From: Stentor coeruleus
Taxonomy: Eukaryota; Ciliophora; Heterotrichea; Heterotrichida; Stentoridae
NCBI GenBank assembly: GCA_001970955.1
Contig: MPUH01000790.1
Span: 1 to 34,848, forward strand
Reading direction: 5' to 3'
Length of the DNA stretch: 34,848 nt
Shown here: positions 19,089 to 28,331 of the stretch, in pieces
Layout: each line of letters begins with the position of its first letter
Position numbering within the stretch: the stretch's first letter is position 1
Translations under genes and position numbers: made by a program
Notes under the pieces: model-generated
Told to the model about the DNA's origin: nothing
Seen by the model: the letters and a program-made list of their open reading frames with translations, nothing else
Databases searched by the model: none

Positions 19089-20891
19089 AAAAACATTATG
19101 GGATTTCTATTATCCAACAACTCTATAGACAAAGCAACATACGAGAAATCAAAAACCGACCGGATGATTGAAGCTAATAAAAAACGCAAACTTGTTCTTG
19201 AAGAACAAAAAGTTATCAGAATATTCACTGAAAAAAGAAGATATGTACAAGAAAGCTGGGAAAAATGCTTGAGAAATGAAGTATCAGGGTTTTATGAGAA
19301 GAAAAGATTATATGACCGAGCTGCAGTGAAAATACAGAAAATTGTTAAAGGGTTTTTAGTGAGGATAAAAATTGATCCTATGCTTTTACAACTAAGAGAA
19401 AAGAATTGTTATGGTTATGTTAAAGAACTTAGAGAACATACTGATTATTGTATGTTAGCTTTAGGATCAAATACTGTACCTGTATTTATTATTTAGGCTG
19501 TTAAATATATACAAAATGCTTATAGAAGGTATAGGTTTAGAATGAAACTTGAAGTTTTGAAAATTTGTTATAAGAATTATCTTGTAGAAAGAGAAGAAGT
19601 TGTTTGTGATTATTTGAGGAAAATCATGGTCAATTTTTATTGCAAAGTTCAAAAAGCACAATTGGAGTTTTTTAAATACAGAATTGGCAGACTTGAACAG
19701 ATTAAAAGGAATCTTGCCATATTGACTGTAAAAAAAATATGGAGGGCGAAAAAGTTTACGGTTAAGATCATCAGAGAAAAATTCCTCCGTATCAAAAGGA
19801 GAAAAGCAGCAATGCAAAACAAAGAAGCATATCAAAAATACCTCGCTACCTTAGGTGGAGGTGGGAAAAAAGAAATGCCTAAAAAACAAACTGAAAATGA
19901 ATCAAAAGATTCTAAAGATTTCATTGAAGAGAAAAAAGAAGAAGAGCCACAAGGAGAACGTAAAGAAAACAACCCTGAAGAAGATGAAGATTACAAAGAA
20001 GCTCAGCGTATTAAAGAAATAATCGAAACAAAAATCAAAGAAAAAGTTTCAATGAGTAAACTAGCATATGCATTAACTACAGAAGATAAACCAAAAGTTA
20101 TCTATCCAATGATGCAAGAAAAGGCTTTAAATGAATCTTTAGATGTTGAAGCTTTACAGAGTAAATTGCTTTGTATGACAGCTTCAGTTTTTGCTAAAGG
20201 GCGTTGTTTGACAAGATCTAAAGGTGAAACCACAAGAAATTATATGATAACTTCTCCTAGGCCGGTAAGTCAAAGAAAATATGTTGACAAAGCTATTCTC
20301 CCACCTTTAACACTTATCCAACCACCAGAAGTATCATTATCAGCAACAGCACCAATATTATACCTTCCAGCAATAAATGAAGGGTTTCTTGACCCAACTA
20401 TAAGTTCTCAAAACAAATCAGAACCACCTATTCTTCCTGATTGGAAAAGACGTGAATTAGAAAGAATTAATAAGAAAAAACAAGAGAGGAAGTTTGAAAA
20501 AATGCATTTGAATTTTCTTAAATCACAAGAAGTTTCTGAAGGAAATAAAAGAGTTACAAGAGAAATTAAACCTAGAGAAAGGACTAATCATTGGATTCCT
20601 GTTGCAAGAAGATTTTCATCTTATATATCAGGACTTGATAATTCAGCTTATGTGCCTATTAAATGGAATCCTTTACCTCTTAATAAAAGAATACTTAATA
20701 CTGCAGCTTTGACAACTGTTTATAATAATAGACAAAATAGTCCTGTAAATAATTCGGGGATTGGACAAATTGATGTGGCGAGGATGACGTTTTCAGATAC
20801 TGCAAGACAGAGAAAATTCTTCAGAGAAAGAAATATTAGTTCAGGATCTCCTTCTACACAGGAACACTCTGGGGATTTAATTTATATTTAG
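19029..20891 (+). CDS. IQ-motif protein, two exons
   Basis: 615 aa after removing the 15-nt intron at 19482-19496. The ATG at 19029 is the second copy of a duplicated 78-bp start region; the identical ATG at 18950 belongs to the first copy. Residues about 97-116 hold an IQ motif (AAVKIQKIVKGFLVRIK). Splicing creates a second one right at the junction (AVKYIQNAYRRYRFR, about 152-166), and more Arg/Lys-rich IQ-like helices follow to about 265. IQ motifs bind calmodulin or centrin-type EF-hand proteins. In ciliates these sit in contractile fibres, basal bodies and axonemes. The middle is acidic and Lys/Glu-rich (about 270-320); the C-terminal half is Pro/Arg-rich with no domain I recognise. Stop is TAG. 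Confidence 0.85.
19482..19496 (+). other. 15-nt intron in the IQ-motif gene
   Basis: GTATTTATTATTTAG, phase 0, A at position 10. Removal rebuilds an IQ motif across the junction. Confidence 0.93.
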
Positions 20892-21184
20892 ATTGCTAGG
20901 TTTGGAATGATTTTTGTAAAGATAAAGTTTAAAGTAGGTGGTAGTTAAGGTGGTATGGTTTAAACATTGTCCGATTGGGGTTTATTTGTCCTACAATCTC
21001 TTTCTTTAGGCAGATTCGGTATATTAAACCACTCGTTGTCGCTGGTTATGTGACTCATTCCCACAGCAAAAAAAAAACACTTAACCCAATAAAAATCATT
21101 CTTTTTAAACTTATAATCTTAATAAAACTTATATATATTTTTATCATATTTTCTTTAATCATCAGTATCCCAAACTTATAAATA

Positions 21185-22792
21185 ATGGAAGATTTTCTAT
21201 GCGAATTATGTGAAACCCACACAAGTAATTTCTTAATCCTCAGCTGTGGGCACAATCTTTGCTATGAATGCGTAGAAAATATCCTAAATTCTTTACGTCT
21301 TAAGTTCAAAGAGGTAATCAAAACATAGGATAGGCAATTAAGATGCCCATTTTGTTTTGCCATAACAATCTTATCTTCAAGTTCCTTACAAGGTTTTACT
21401 CAAAATTCAATATTACAGATAATAGCACAAGATTCAAGTATTATAAAAAGCTTTAAAAACGGATTAGAAAAACAATTTTATGCTTTGAGCTTAGAAGAAG
21501 GAGGTGAAGATGAGAAAGAAAGTGGTGGTGAAAGCGCAAAAGACTTGAATGAAGCTGTAGAATGTGAAGAGCATAATTTAATTGTCGATTTTTTTTGTGA
21601 AGAAACTCGTAAAGCTATGTGTCGAGTATGTGCTGAGGAGTATTTCTTTATGAATTATGAGGTAATACACAAGGATGATATTGAGTTCAAATACTATTCA
21701 ACAATCCTCGACCTAAAACACAATAAAACTGAACTTTTAAACATAAGTTCCCTCTTCCTAACAAATAGCGACCGGTTTAAATCCATAATCGAATACTCCC
21801 CTAAAACCTGGATTGAATCTTTAAACCAAATCCTCGATATAAAAAGCCTTACTGAACTCACAGACTCTGATGTCCAATCTTTTTTCGATAAAACTTCTCC
21901 TCTAACCCGTTTAGCCATAGAAAAACTCACATCTTTACCCCCACGTCCATCAGATTATACTTTAATAGGCTATGTAACCCGAGGTTCTCATGATCTTTAT
22001 ACTTACGATTTCACAAACAATAATTATAACCATTTAAAAATCAATCGACTTGTGTCAAAATGGTCCTGCATCCTACAAATCCATGATGGGATTTTCTTTG
22101 TAACAGGAGGAAAACCAAGTAAAGATCAAGGAGCTATAAGTAAATGTTTTACAATCAACATGAGAAATGGTTTAACTACTGATAATTTTGATATGTTATC
22201 AGCTCATTCATCACATGTATCCTTAATGCACAATAATAGGATTTATGTAATTTCAGGTAAAGATGCGACAAATCAAGTTTCTACTTTTGTTGAATATTGG
22301 GATATGAAATTGAATACTTGGAATAGACTAGCAAATTGTATTATAGGCCGAACTTGTGCTTCAGGTGCAGTTTATAATGATTTTATATATGTTATTGGTG
22401 GATGTAAAAATAATACTATAGAGTCTTATGATATACATACTGATGTGTGGAATTTATTTAATTTTAATATGCCTGATATAAAATGGCAACATTCTGCAGT
22501 GGCTATTGATAATGGGATATTAATATTTGGTGGTGAAGGAATTAATGATGAACCTAGTCGAAATAGTTATATTTTTAACCTAAGGAATTATAATTTTATT
22601 GAGTTTCAAGAATTACCTGTGGGGAACTCATGGCTTTCTAGTTGGTATCCTGTACTTTTTAGAGGAAATCGTATATGGGTTATGAATAAGGAACTTAAAT
22701 TCTTGAGTTATAATACTATAACACATCAGTGGAGTACGTTTAAAAAACCTAAAGAGTGTGGGAATAATAATATGGATACTGGAGTTGATTAA
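21185..22792 (+). CDS. RING/B-box/Kelch protein (TRIM-like E3 ligase), two exons
   Basis: 530 aa after removing the 15-nt intron at 21314-21328. C3HC4 RING finger: C6, C9, C21, H23, C26, C29, C49, C52; the intron splits it between the third and fourth metal pairs. A B-box-like zinc site follows (C122, H125, C133, C141, C144 and a later His). Residues about 245-525 form Kelch repeats with the usual di-Gly strands (FVTGGKPS, YVISGKD, YVIGGC, LIFGGEG). RING recruits an E2 enzyme, and the Kelch propeller would select the substrate. The order matches TRIM proteins except that Kelch replaces the usual PRY-SPRY domain. The 3' end (from 22778) lies in a 67-bp exact tandem duplication that leaves the stop intact. 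Confidence 0.92.
21314..21328 (+). other. 15-nt intron in the RING/Kelch gene
   Basis: GTAATCAAAACATAG, phase 0, A at position 10. Removal joins the two halves of the RING finger. Confidence 0.95.
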
Positions 22793-22911
22793 GATGCTAG
22801 TAATAATTATTAATTATATAGTTTTTAGATTATATTTTGGAGAAACTGGAGTTGATTAAGATGCTAGTAATAATTATTAATTATATAGTTTTTAGATTAT
22901 ATTTTGGAGAA
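22778..22911. repeat. 67-bp exact tandem duplication
   Basis: Copies at 22778-22844 and 22845-22911, no mismatch, no N between. It covers the last codons, the TAA and the 3' flank of the RING/Kelch gene. Confidence 0.95.
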
Positions 22912-23029
22912 ATGAAGGATTTGAAGATAAAGTCTGTAGAGGAAATGCTAGGATTTATGCTTTCTAAGCACATTATACCTTTAAGTCATCTTAATCCTTA
23001 ACTATTATCAAAAAACATTTAAACATAAA

Positions 23030-24613
23030 TTATCTTGTTGTAATTTTTCTCATCTCTGTCGGCGAAAAATCTTTCCTTCTTGTTGGACTCATCGAATTTT
23101 TTGGTTTCTGCTTGCTAGACTTAGCCCTGATACTATTATCAAAAGTTTTATGAGCAAACGAATTTGATATTTTATCAATCTCTATACTTGTATAAAATCG
23201 TTTATGAGAACTTTCTCCTACATTATTACTTTGTTTTTTCTTGAAGTTTTCTATATCCTGAGAGCAATAGCTTTTGATAAAATAATCAAATTTCTTTATA
23301 CCCCCTCCAGTTTTGCAATAAATGACATCGTTTTTTAGAAAAACATTAACTTTTTTACTTGCTATGTTGTAGACTAACTCATTGCAAATAGTAGCGAAGT
23401 TGTCTATTTTGTGTTTACTGAGGAATTTTCTCACTTTATTATCGATTTCCTCTAAGGTTCCAAGTTTGAAAGCAGAGATTTTTGACTCGGTTTCGAAAAG
23501 TTTTCTTGAAAGAGCTTCTTTTTCTTTTATTATAATATTTACAGCTTGCCATGATTCTTCAGCTTTCCCATTGTTTTTTCCTGTATTATATGCACACAAA
23601 TTATCAGTTTTACTAATCCCCAGACTTATTTTCATATCTTCGAACCTGTTTATTAAAACTTTTCCCCCTAAATTTTGATTTTCTTGCTTATTTTCTGTTA
23701 ATTCCCTTATCCTCAACACTTCAAACCCTATTTCATTACATATTTCTAGTTTTTTGCCTAATTTCTTCTTAAAACTCTGACACTCAATTCCACCTTCTAT
23801 AGAAACTCCAAACTCTTGGCTTTTTCTCAACTTCGTATTCAAAGCAAAAATTTCCAAATCCTTCTGTTGCAGCATTGCTAAAATCGAATTTTCTCTAGTT
23901 TTCACTATCTCAACAGTTTTTAAAGTATCATTCTCTATAATTTCTTTCTTTTTTCGCTCATCTTCCACAATTTCTTTTCCCTTTTCCACCTCCAAAACAA
24001 GCCAAGCGCAATACTCTTCACTTTTCTTCAAATTTTCTTCTAATTTTCTTGTTTTATCTTCATATAATCTAATTTTTTCTAAGTTTTTTACATATACAAA
24101 CTCGACTTCTTCATCAAAAATACGTTTTTGAGTTAATAAATTTTCTTCAAGCTCTGATATTTTTATGCTCATATTCATTAATTTTATTTTCAAATGTGGA
24201 AGGTCATCAAGCATATCATCTGACGCCTCTTCAGCTGTTTCAGACTCTTCTGTAAGCTCTTGGACTGGGGATAAAATATTAGCATGGACATCAAAAAGTA
24301 TCCTTGGTAAACTGACTTCTTCAGGGACTTCAGTTAGATATTGTTCATTTTCTTTAAATAAAGGCATCCAATGATAACCTATGCGTTTGAAAATGCTGGA
24401 GGCAAAAGATAAGCTCGCTAGAACTTTTGAATTATGTGAGTCTTCTATAACAAAACGTAATATACCTTTGACTATCGGGATGGGCTGCACATCGAAACAT
24501 TCTAGAGTTAAAACACGGAGGATGTTACTTCCAAGATAGATGTAGCAGTAGCTGTTAGAAACATCATAGATTCCTTCGATTTTAACGACGCTCAAATGGA
24601 AAGTGTCCATCAT
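23030..24613 (-). CDS. Protein with N-terminal C2-like domain and coiled coil
   Basis: 527 aa, one exon. Residues about 1-112 read as a beta-sandwich like a C2 domain (DTFHLSVVKIEGIYDVSNSY, then CYIYLGS, then LRFVIEDSHNSKVLASLSF), without the full set of Asp residues needed for calcium binding. An acidic linker (about 113-145) is followed by long coiled coil (about 145-290). The C-terminal third is mixed, ending in a basic Ser/Pro-rich tail (SMSPTRRKDFSPTEMRK) with likely proline-directed phosphosites. C2 plus coiled coil is common in ciliary transition-zone and basal-body proteins, but I cannot name an ortholog. It converges with the RING/Kelch gene; its 5' flank is G/T-rich on the plus strand. 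Confidence 0.82.
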   Translation of the reverse strand: MMDTFHLSVVKIEGIYDVSNSYCYIYLGSNILRVLTLECFDVQPIPIVKGILRFVIEDSHNSKVLASLSFASSIFKRIGYHWMPLFKENEQYLTEVPEEVSLPRILFDVHANILSPVQELTEESETAEEASDDMLDDLPHLKIKLMNMSIKISELEENLLTQKRIFDEEVEFVYVKNLEKIRLYEDKTRKLEENLKKSEEYCAWLVLEVEKGKEIVEDERKKKEIIENDTLKTVEIVKTRENSILAMLQQKDLEIFALNTKLRKSQEFGVSIEGGIECQSFKKKLGKKLEICNEIGFEVLRIRELTENKQENQNLGGKVLINRFEDMKISLGISKTDNLCAYNTGKNNGKAEESWQAVNIIIKEKEALSRKLFETESKISAFKLGTLEEIDNKVRKFLSKHKIDNFATICNELVYNIASKKVNVFLKNDVIYCKTGGGIKKFDYFIKSYCSQDIENFKKKQSNNVGESSHKRFYTSIEIDKISNSFAHKTFDNSIRAKSSKQKPKNSMSPTRRKDFSPTEMRKITTR

Positions 24614-25167
24614 ATTTAAGTTTTTTTTTTAATTATAAGGCGGAAAGGATTATATAAAAGATTTTATTAAAATTGTGTTTTGGATTATTTATGGAGATTT
24701 ATCATCATATAGTTTTTATTAGACAAAATTGATAGTTTGTAGTGGTATTTTTTGTTTATGGATATTTATCAGTATATAGTTTTTATTAGACAAAAATGAT
24801 AATTTGTAATGGGCTTCAAGATGAAGAAATTTTTGAGTTTTATATTACAGGTTTCTATTTGTGTGATAACTTTAGCAATAATAGGCTTTGGGATATTCAA
24901 TAATGCAATACTTTTGAAAGTCTTTTTACAATTGGGTAATGGTAATCATTATGTTTATCTAATCTTATATAATTGTTTCTCTAATCAATCTATTGTCAAA
25001 TCTTGATAATCGCGAAGGCTAGACTGATGAAAAAGCTTGAAATTCTAGACAGTCTAACCCAGTAATATACAACTTTTTAAAAGGAAAAAAAATGTGTTTT
25101 TTTTTTAGATAAAATCATATTTAAGACTTTAGGATAATATTGCTATAAAAATATATTTTTCCTCTAA
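24614..25167. other. Divergent intergenic region
   Basis: Lies between the minus-strand C2-like gene and the plus-strand coiled-coil gene. It contains a diverged 67-bp-period repeat (24688-24816) and a 65-codon plus-strand frame (24809-25006) with one hydrophobic segment, too short and uncertain to call a gene. Confidence 0.55.
24688..24816. repeat. Diverged tandem repeat, period 67
   Basis: Two copies starting at 24688 and 24755 share TATAGTTTTTATTAGACAAA and flanks but differ at several scattered positions. The divergence shows it is a real, older duplication rather than an assembly overlap. Confidence 0.8.
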
Positions 25168-26079
25168 ATGGACAATAGAAAACAAATACTATCACATATC
25201 GAAAGGATGAACAACTTATCTAAAACTCCTTTCGCATTAGAGTCAAGTCCCAAATACCAAAAACTTCAAGTCAACAGCTTTACAAATAATTCGCCTAAAA
25301 GATATGCCTCAAAAAGCCCTGAAAGAACAACAGCCAGCTCAGCTTCAAGGACAAGTCGCATACCATCAAAGCAATCTTCTAATCATTCATCAAGATACAA
25401 TTCTCCAGCTAGATTTCAATCTCCATCATCCCGTTCGACTAATTTCCGCGAGCTAGCCCTGCGGACAATCCAAGAACTCATAAAACTCCGGGCACAAAAG
25501 CTCAAAAAGAACTTAGAAATTGTGGTTAACGAAGTAAAAACAATCAAAAAACTAAAATTACTTATTGACTCCGAAGTAAGAACCAGAAAAATCCCTTTGC
25601 AAACCCCTGCTATAAGGAAAATCGAAGGGCAGATTCAAATTATAATGAAAGAGTCAGCTGAAGAACTCTTATTACTAGAGCAGAAATGCAATGAATTAGC
25701 TGAAGAAAATCATCATTTAAAATCTGAACTAAATCAAATCCTAGACCCAAACCTAAACACTTTCAAATCTAAAAAGTCTTCAAATCTTAATGAATACCTA
25801 AAAGAATATTCATCAAAATCAGAACCTATAGAAAATACCGAGGTAGTTAGAAACCAAAAATACCTAATTACAATTGAAAATACAGCCAAAAACCTCATTG
25901 ACAGCTTAAAAACTCAAACTAAAGATTATACAAAACTTCCTCATATACTTTCTAATATGATTTTACAAGAAAAAATTATAATAACTAAAAGTTTAGAGGA
26001 AAACAAACAGATGATCGCATATGAAAAAAACTTAAGATTACAATTAGAAGATAAAATCAAAACCTTTGAAAAGAACTAG
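25168..26079 (+). CDS. Coiled-coil protein with Ser/Pro-rich N terminus
   Basis: 303 aa, one exon. Residues about 1-95 are disordered and rich in Ser, Pro, Arg and Lys with repeated S-P sites (NNSPKRYASKSPER, then YNSPARFQSPSS), good candidates for CDK/MAPK-type phosphorylation. About 95-200 and 235-300 are predicted coiled coil. No catalytic or metal-binding motif. It converges with the next gene at only 33 bp. Function unknown; a cytoskeletal role is only a guess. Confidence 0.82.
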   Translation: MDNRKQILSHIERMNNLSKTPFALESSPKYQKLQVNSFTNNSPKRYASKSPERTTASSASRTSRIPSKQSSNHSSRYNSPARFQSPSSRSTNFRELALRTIQELIKLRAQKLKKNLEIVVNEVKTIKKLKLLIDSEVRTRKIPLQTPAIRKIEGQIQIIMKESAEELLLLEQKCNELAEENHHLKSELNQILDPNLNTFKSKKSSNLNEYLKEYSSKSEPIENTEVVRNQKYLITIENTAKNLIDSLKTQTKDYTKLPHILSNMILQEKIIITKSLEENKQMIAYEKNLRLQLEDKIKTFEKN

Positions 26080-26112
26080 TTTATATGTTATACAAAATTA
26101 CCAATAATAAAT

Positions 26113-26709
26113 TTAGTAATGGTTTTCAATGAATAATAATGATGAAGATGATGATGATGATGATAAATTAGGACTTTTTATTTGAGGTTTGTGTATATGT
26201 TTAGACCATGGGTCTGGGGTTTTCGATAAAACAACAATTCTTGAGCTGGGAAGTTTTGGGCTTTTGTATAAGGAATTAGGAAGATTTTGACTTTCAAGGT
26301 ATCCTCTTTGATCTTGAAAAGTTTTTCTTATCATGTTCTTTCGGTTTGGTGAAAAATTATCAAGAACTTCATTAGAGAGGAGTTTTATAGTGTTTAAGTA
26401 TTCTGGGGTTATTGAGTATTCTGGGACTGAAATTGTGTTGTGGTTAATTTCTAAGTAATTAGCGATTTTTTTGTTTGGGAGAATGTTTTTAGCTTTAGAG
26501 TAACCTTTGTAACCATGAGTTGTATTTGTTTGTATTAGGGTTTCACCTATACGTGAAGTAGACTTTTCGGGATAAGGTTGGAGGACTAGTTTTCTTACTA
26601 GGGTGCTATCAAATTTACGAAGTGGAGTGGAAAAATAGTTTTTAGGGTCATGGGCTTGTTGAATATAGTCTTTGCGTTTTTGGATTATTTTAATAGGAGG
26701 TAGAATCAT
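26113..26709 (-). CDS. Uncharacterised basic protein
   Basis: 198 aa, one exon. Basic and Pro/Ser/Asn-rich with little predicted order; the middle has one helix (about 118-132). It ends with a run of eight Ser encoded by a TCA/TCC-type microsatellite, then LLFIENHY. No domain recognised. The minus-strand leader above 26709 is G/T-rich on the plus strand, as for other minus-strand genes here. Coding status rests on length, composition and tight convergent packing with the neighbour. Confidence 0.7.
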   Translation of the reverse strand: MILPPIKIIQKRKDYIQQAHDPKNYFSTPLRKFDSTLVRKLVLQPYPEKSTSRIGETLIQTNTTHGYKGYSKAKNILPNKKIANYLEINHNTISVPEYSITPEYLNTIKLLSNEVLDNFSPNRKNMIRKTFQDQRGYLESQNLPNSLYKSPKLPSSRIVVLSKTPDPWSKHIHKPQIKSPNLSSSSSSSSLLFIENHY

Positions 26710-26923
26710 TTTTTATATGAGAATATTATTACAAGGATTTAGAGGATGATAAGAAAATGAAAAGCACTTTTGTGTTGTAAGGAAATGTAGATATGAAAAT
26801 GTAGATTGATTTGGAATAGATGTGTTTGTGTGGGGTTTTTTTAGTATTTATAAGCTGTGATTTATGTTTATATGATTAGGTATAGTTATAATATTTATTA
26901 TGTTGGTGAAAATAATCATCATG

Positions 26924-27010
26924 AGTAATTTTAGAATTAATCATTCTTTGTTGTTTTACACAAAAANAGTAATTTTAGAATTAATCATTCTTTGTTGTTT
27001 TACACAAAAA
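26924..27010. repeat. 43-bp duplicated sequence flanking an N
   Basis: Identical copies at 26924-26966 and 26968-27010, with N at 26967. Confidence 0.95.
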
Positions 27011-27240
27011 AAATATCCTAAAACTATACCAAATTCATAAACTAAATTAAAATATTTTTATATGTTTTGATTTCTGCATTATCTCATTTAAAATAAGCAT
27101 TAAAACTTATACTTTCTCATCCAANAAAATATCCTAAAACTATACCAAATTCATAAACTAAATTAAAATATTTTTATATGTTTTGATTTTTGCATTATCT
27201 CATTTAAAATAAGCATTAAAACTTATACTTTCTCATCCAA
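27010..27240. repeat. 115-bp duplicated sequence flanking an N
   Basis: Copies at 27010-27124 and 27126-27240, with N at 27125. They have one mismatch (C/T in the GATTTCTGC versus GATTTTTGC context), as two reads or alleles of one locus might show. Confidence 0.95.
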
Positions 27241-27307
27241 ATAAAAAAATCTTCCACATCTCCCTTTATCTCCAAAACTAAATCCTCATAATAAACTCTT
27301 AAATTAA

Positions 27308-28171
27308 ATGACTTCTAACCCAACTCTATCCAAACAACTTCGAGACTTATTCCGAGAAGTCTTCACAAACAATTGTTATATCGAAAACTCTATTATAACT
27401 AAAGAAGAATCTGATACAATTGAAGAAATCGATGATAATGAAGTATTAGAAAATCTTAAAGACCTCATAATGAACTTATTATCTTTCAAAAGAGATTATT
27501 TAAACTCAGAAAAAGCTGAACTTGTAAAAAGAACCGAACAATTCGAAGTTATGTTACAAAAACTAGAAGCTGAAGTCAGAGGACATATTCGTGTAGAGCA
27601 TCAGCTAAAACTTCATATAGAAACAAGTCAAATACAAACTGAAACCTTAGAAATAGAAAAATTAAAACAATTAACTGAAATAAAAGACTTACAAGAAAAG
27701 CTAAAAACCTTAAACAAAACGAAAAATGATACAAAAAACTCTAAAGAAATGACTGAAAAAATCGCCAAACTTGAAGAGAATCTACGAAGAAAAGATGCAA
27801 TTATTAATAGACTTGAATATGAACTTGTAGAATTAAAGACTATTATCCAATCACCAAGATTAGAGTCAGAAAATATGCTTTTTAAGAAAATTAGAGGGAA
27901 AAGAGAGGATGAGTTTGAAGAAATTAAACAAAAGGTTGAAGAAAAAACTATAGGGTTACAGAAATTACAGAAGTTTATAAAGGAAAAAACTGTTAGACCG
28001 GGTAGGGATAGGAATAAGGTTATTAGGAAATCAGTTAATGAAAACGATATTGCTCATTATAAATTTGTTGATGTAAAAATTAATGCAAATATTGTTGGGA
28101 AGATACATATGAGGAGTACTTCAGAAAATGTAAGGCCAAGATCTGTAGGTCGACGTCCTCCTTCAAGATAA
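27308..28171 (+). CDS. Coiled-coil protein
   Basis: 287 aa, one exon. Residues about 35-240 are almost entirely heptad-patterned helix rich in Glu, Lys and Leu (for example KLEENLRRKDAIINRLEYEL). The C terminus is basic (RPRSVGRRPPSR). No other domain. This gene, the one at 25168 and the C-terminal part of the one at 23030 share the same general build, but I see no clear sequence relationship. Function unknown. Confidence 0.83.
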   Translation: MTSNPTLSKQLRDLFREVFTNNCYIENSIITKEESDTIEEIDDNEVLENLKDLIMNLLSFKRDYLNSEKAELVKRTEQFEVMLQKLEAEVRGHIRVEHQLKLHIETSQIQTETLEIEKLKQLTEIKDLQEKLKTLNKTKNDTKNSKEMTEKIAKLEENLRRKDAIINRLEYELVELKTIIQSPRLESENMLFKKIRGKREDEFEEIKQKVEEKTIGLQKLQKFIKEKTVRPGRDRNKVIRKSVNENDIAHYKFVDVKINANIVGKIHMRSTSENVRPRSVGRRPPSR

Positions 28172-28331
28172 AAAAAATAGAGAATTTTGCTTTTTTGTTA
28201 TAATTTTTTATAGACTTTTGAATGATTTGGTTTATGATTTTTAAGAGGATTTACTGTAAGTTTTATGTTGAAGTAAAGTTCCTATTTTATATTTTTTATT
28301 AGGTTTTTGGATATGGTTTGGGTGCTATTTT

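Larger units (their letters stand above)
26710..27307. other. Divergent intergenic region with two N-joined duplications
   Basis: No gene seen. G/T-rich up to about 26900 (5' flank of the minus-strand gene) and C/A-rich from about 27240 (5' flank of the plus-strand gene). Between them lie two duplicated blocks around Ns at 26967 and 27125. If both are overlaps, the true spacer is about 160 bp shorter. Confidence 0.7.

Noticed and set aside
24809..25006. 65-codon plus-strand frame with a hydrophobic segment
   Set aside because: Short, no family match, lies in a repeat-bearing divergent spacer, and starts inside the repeat. Chance is a sufficient explanation.
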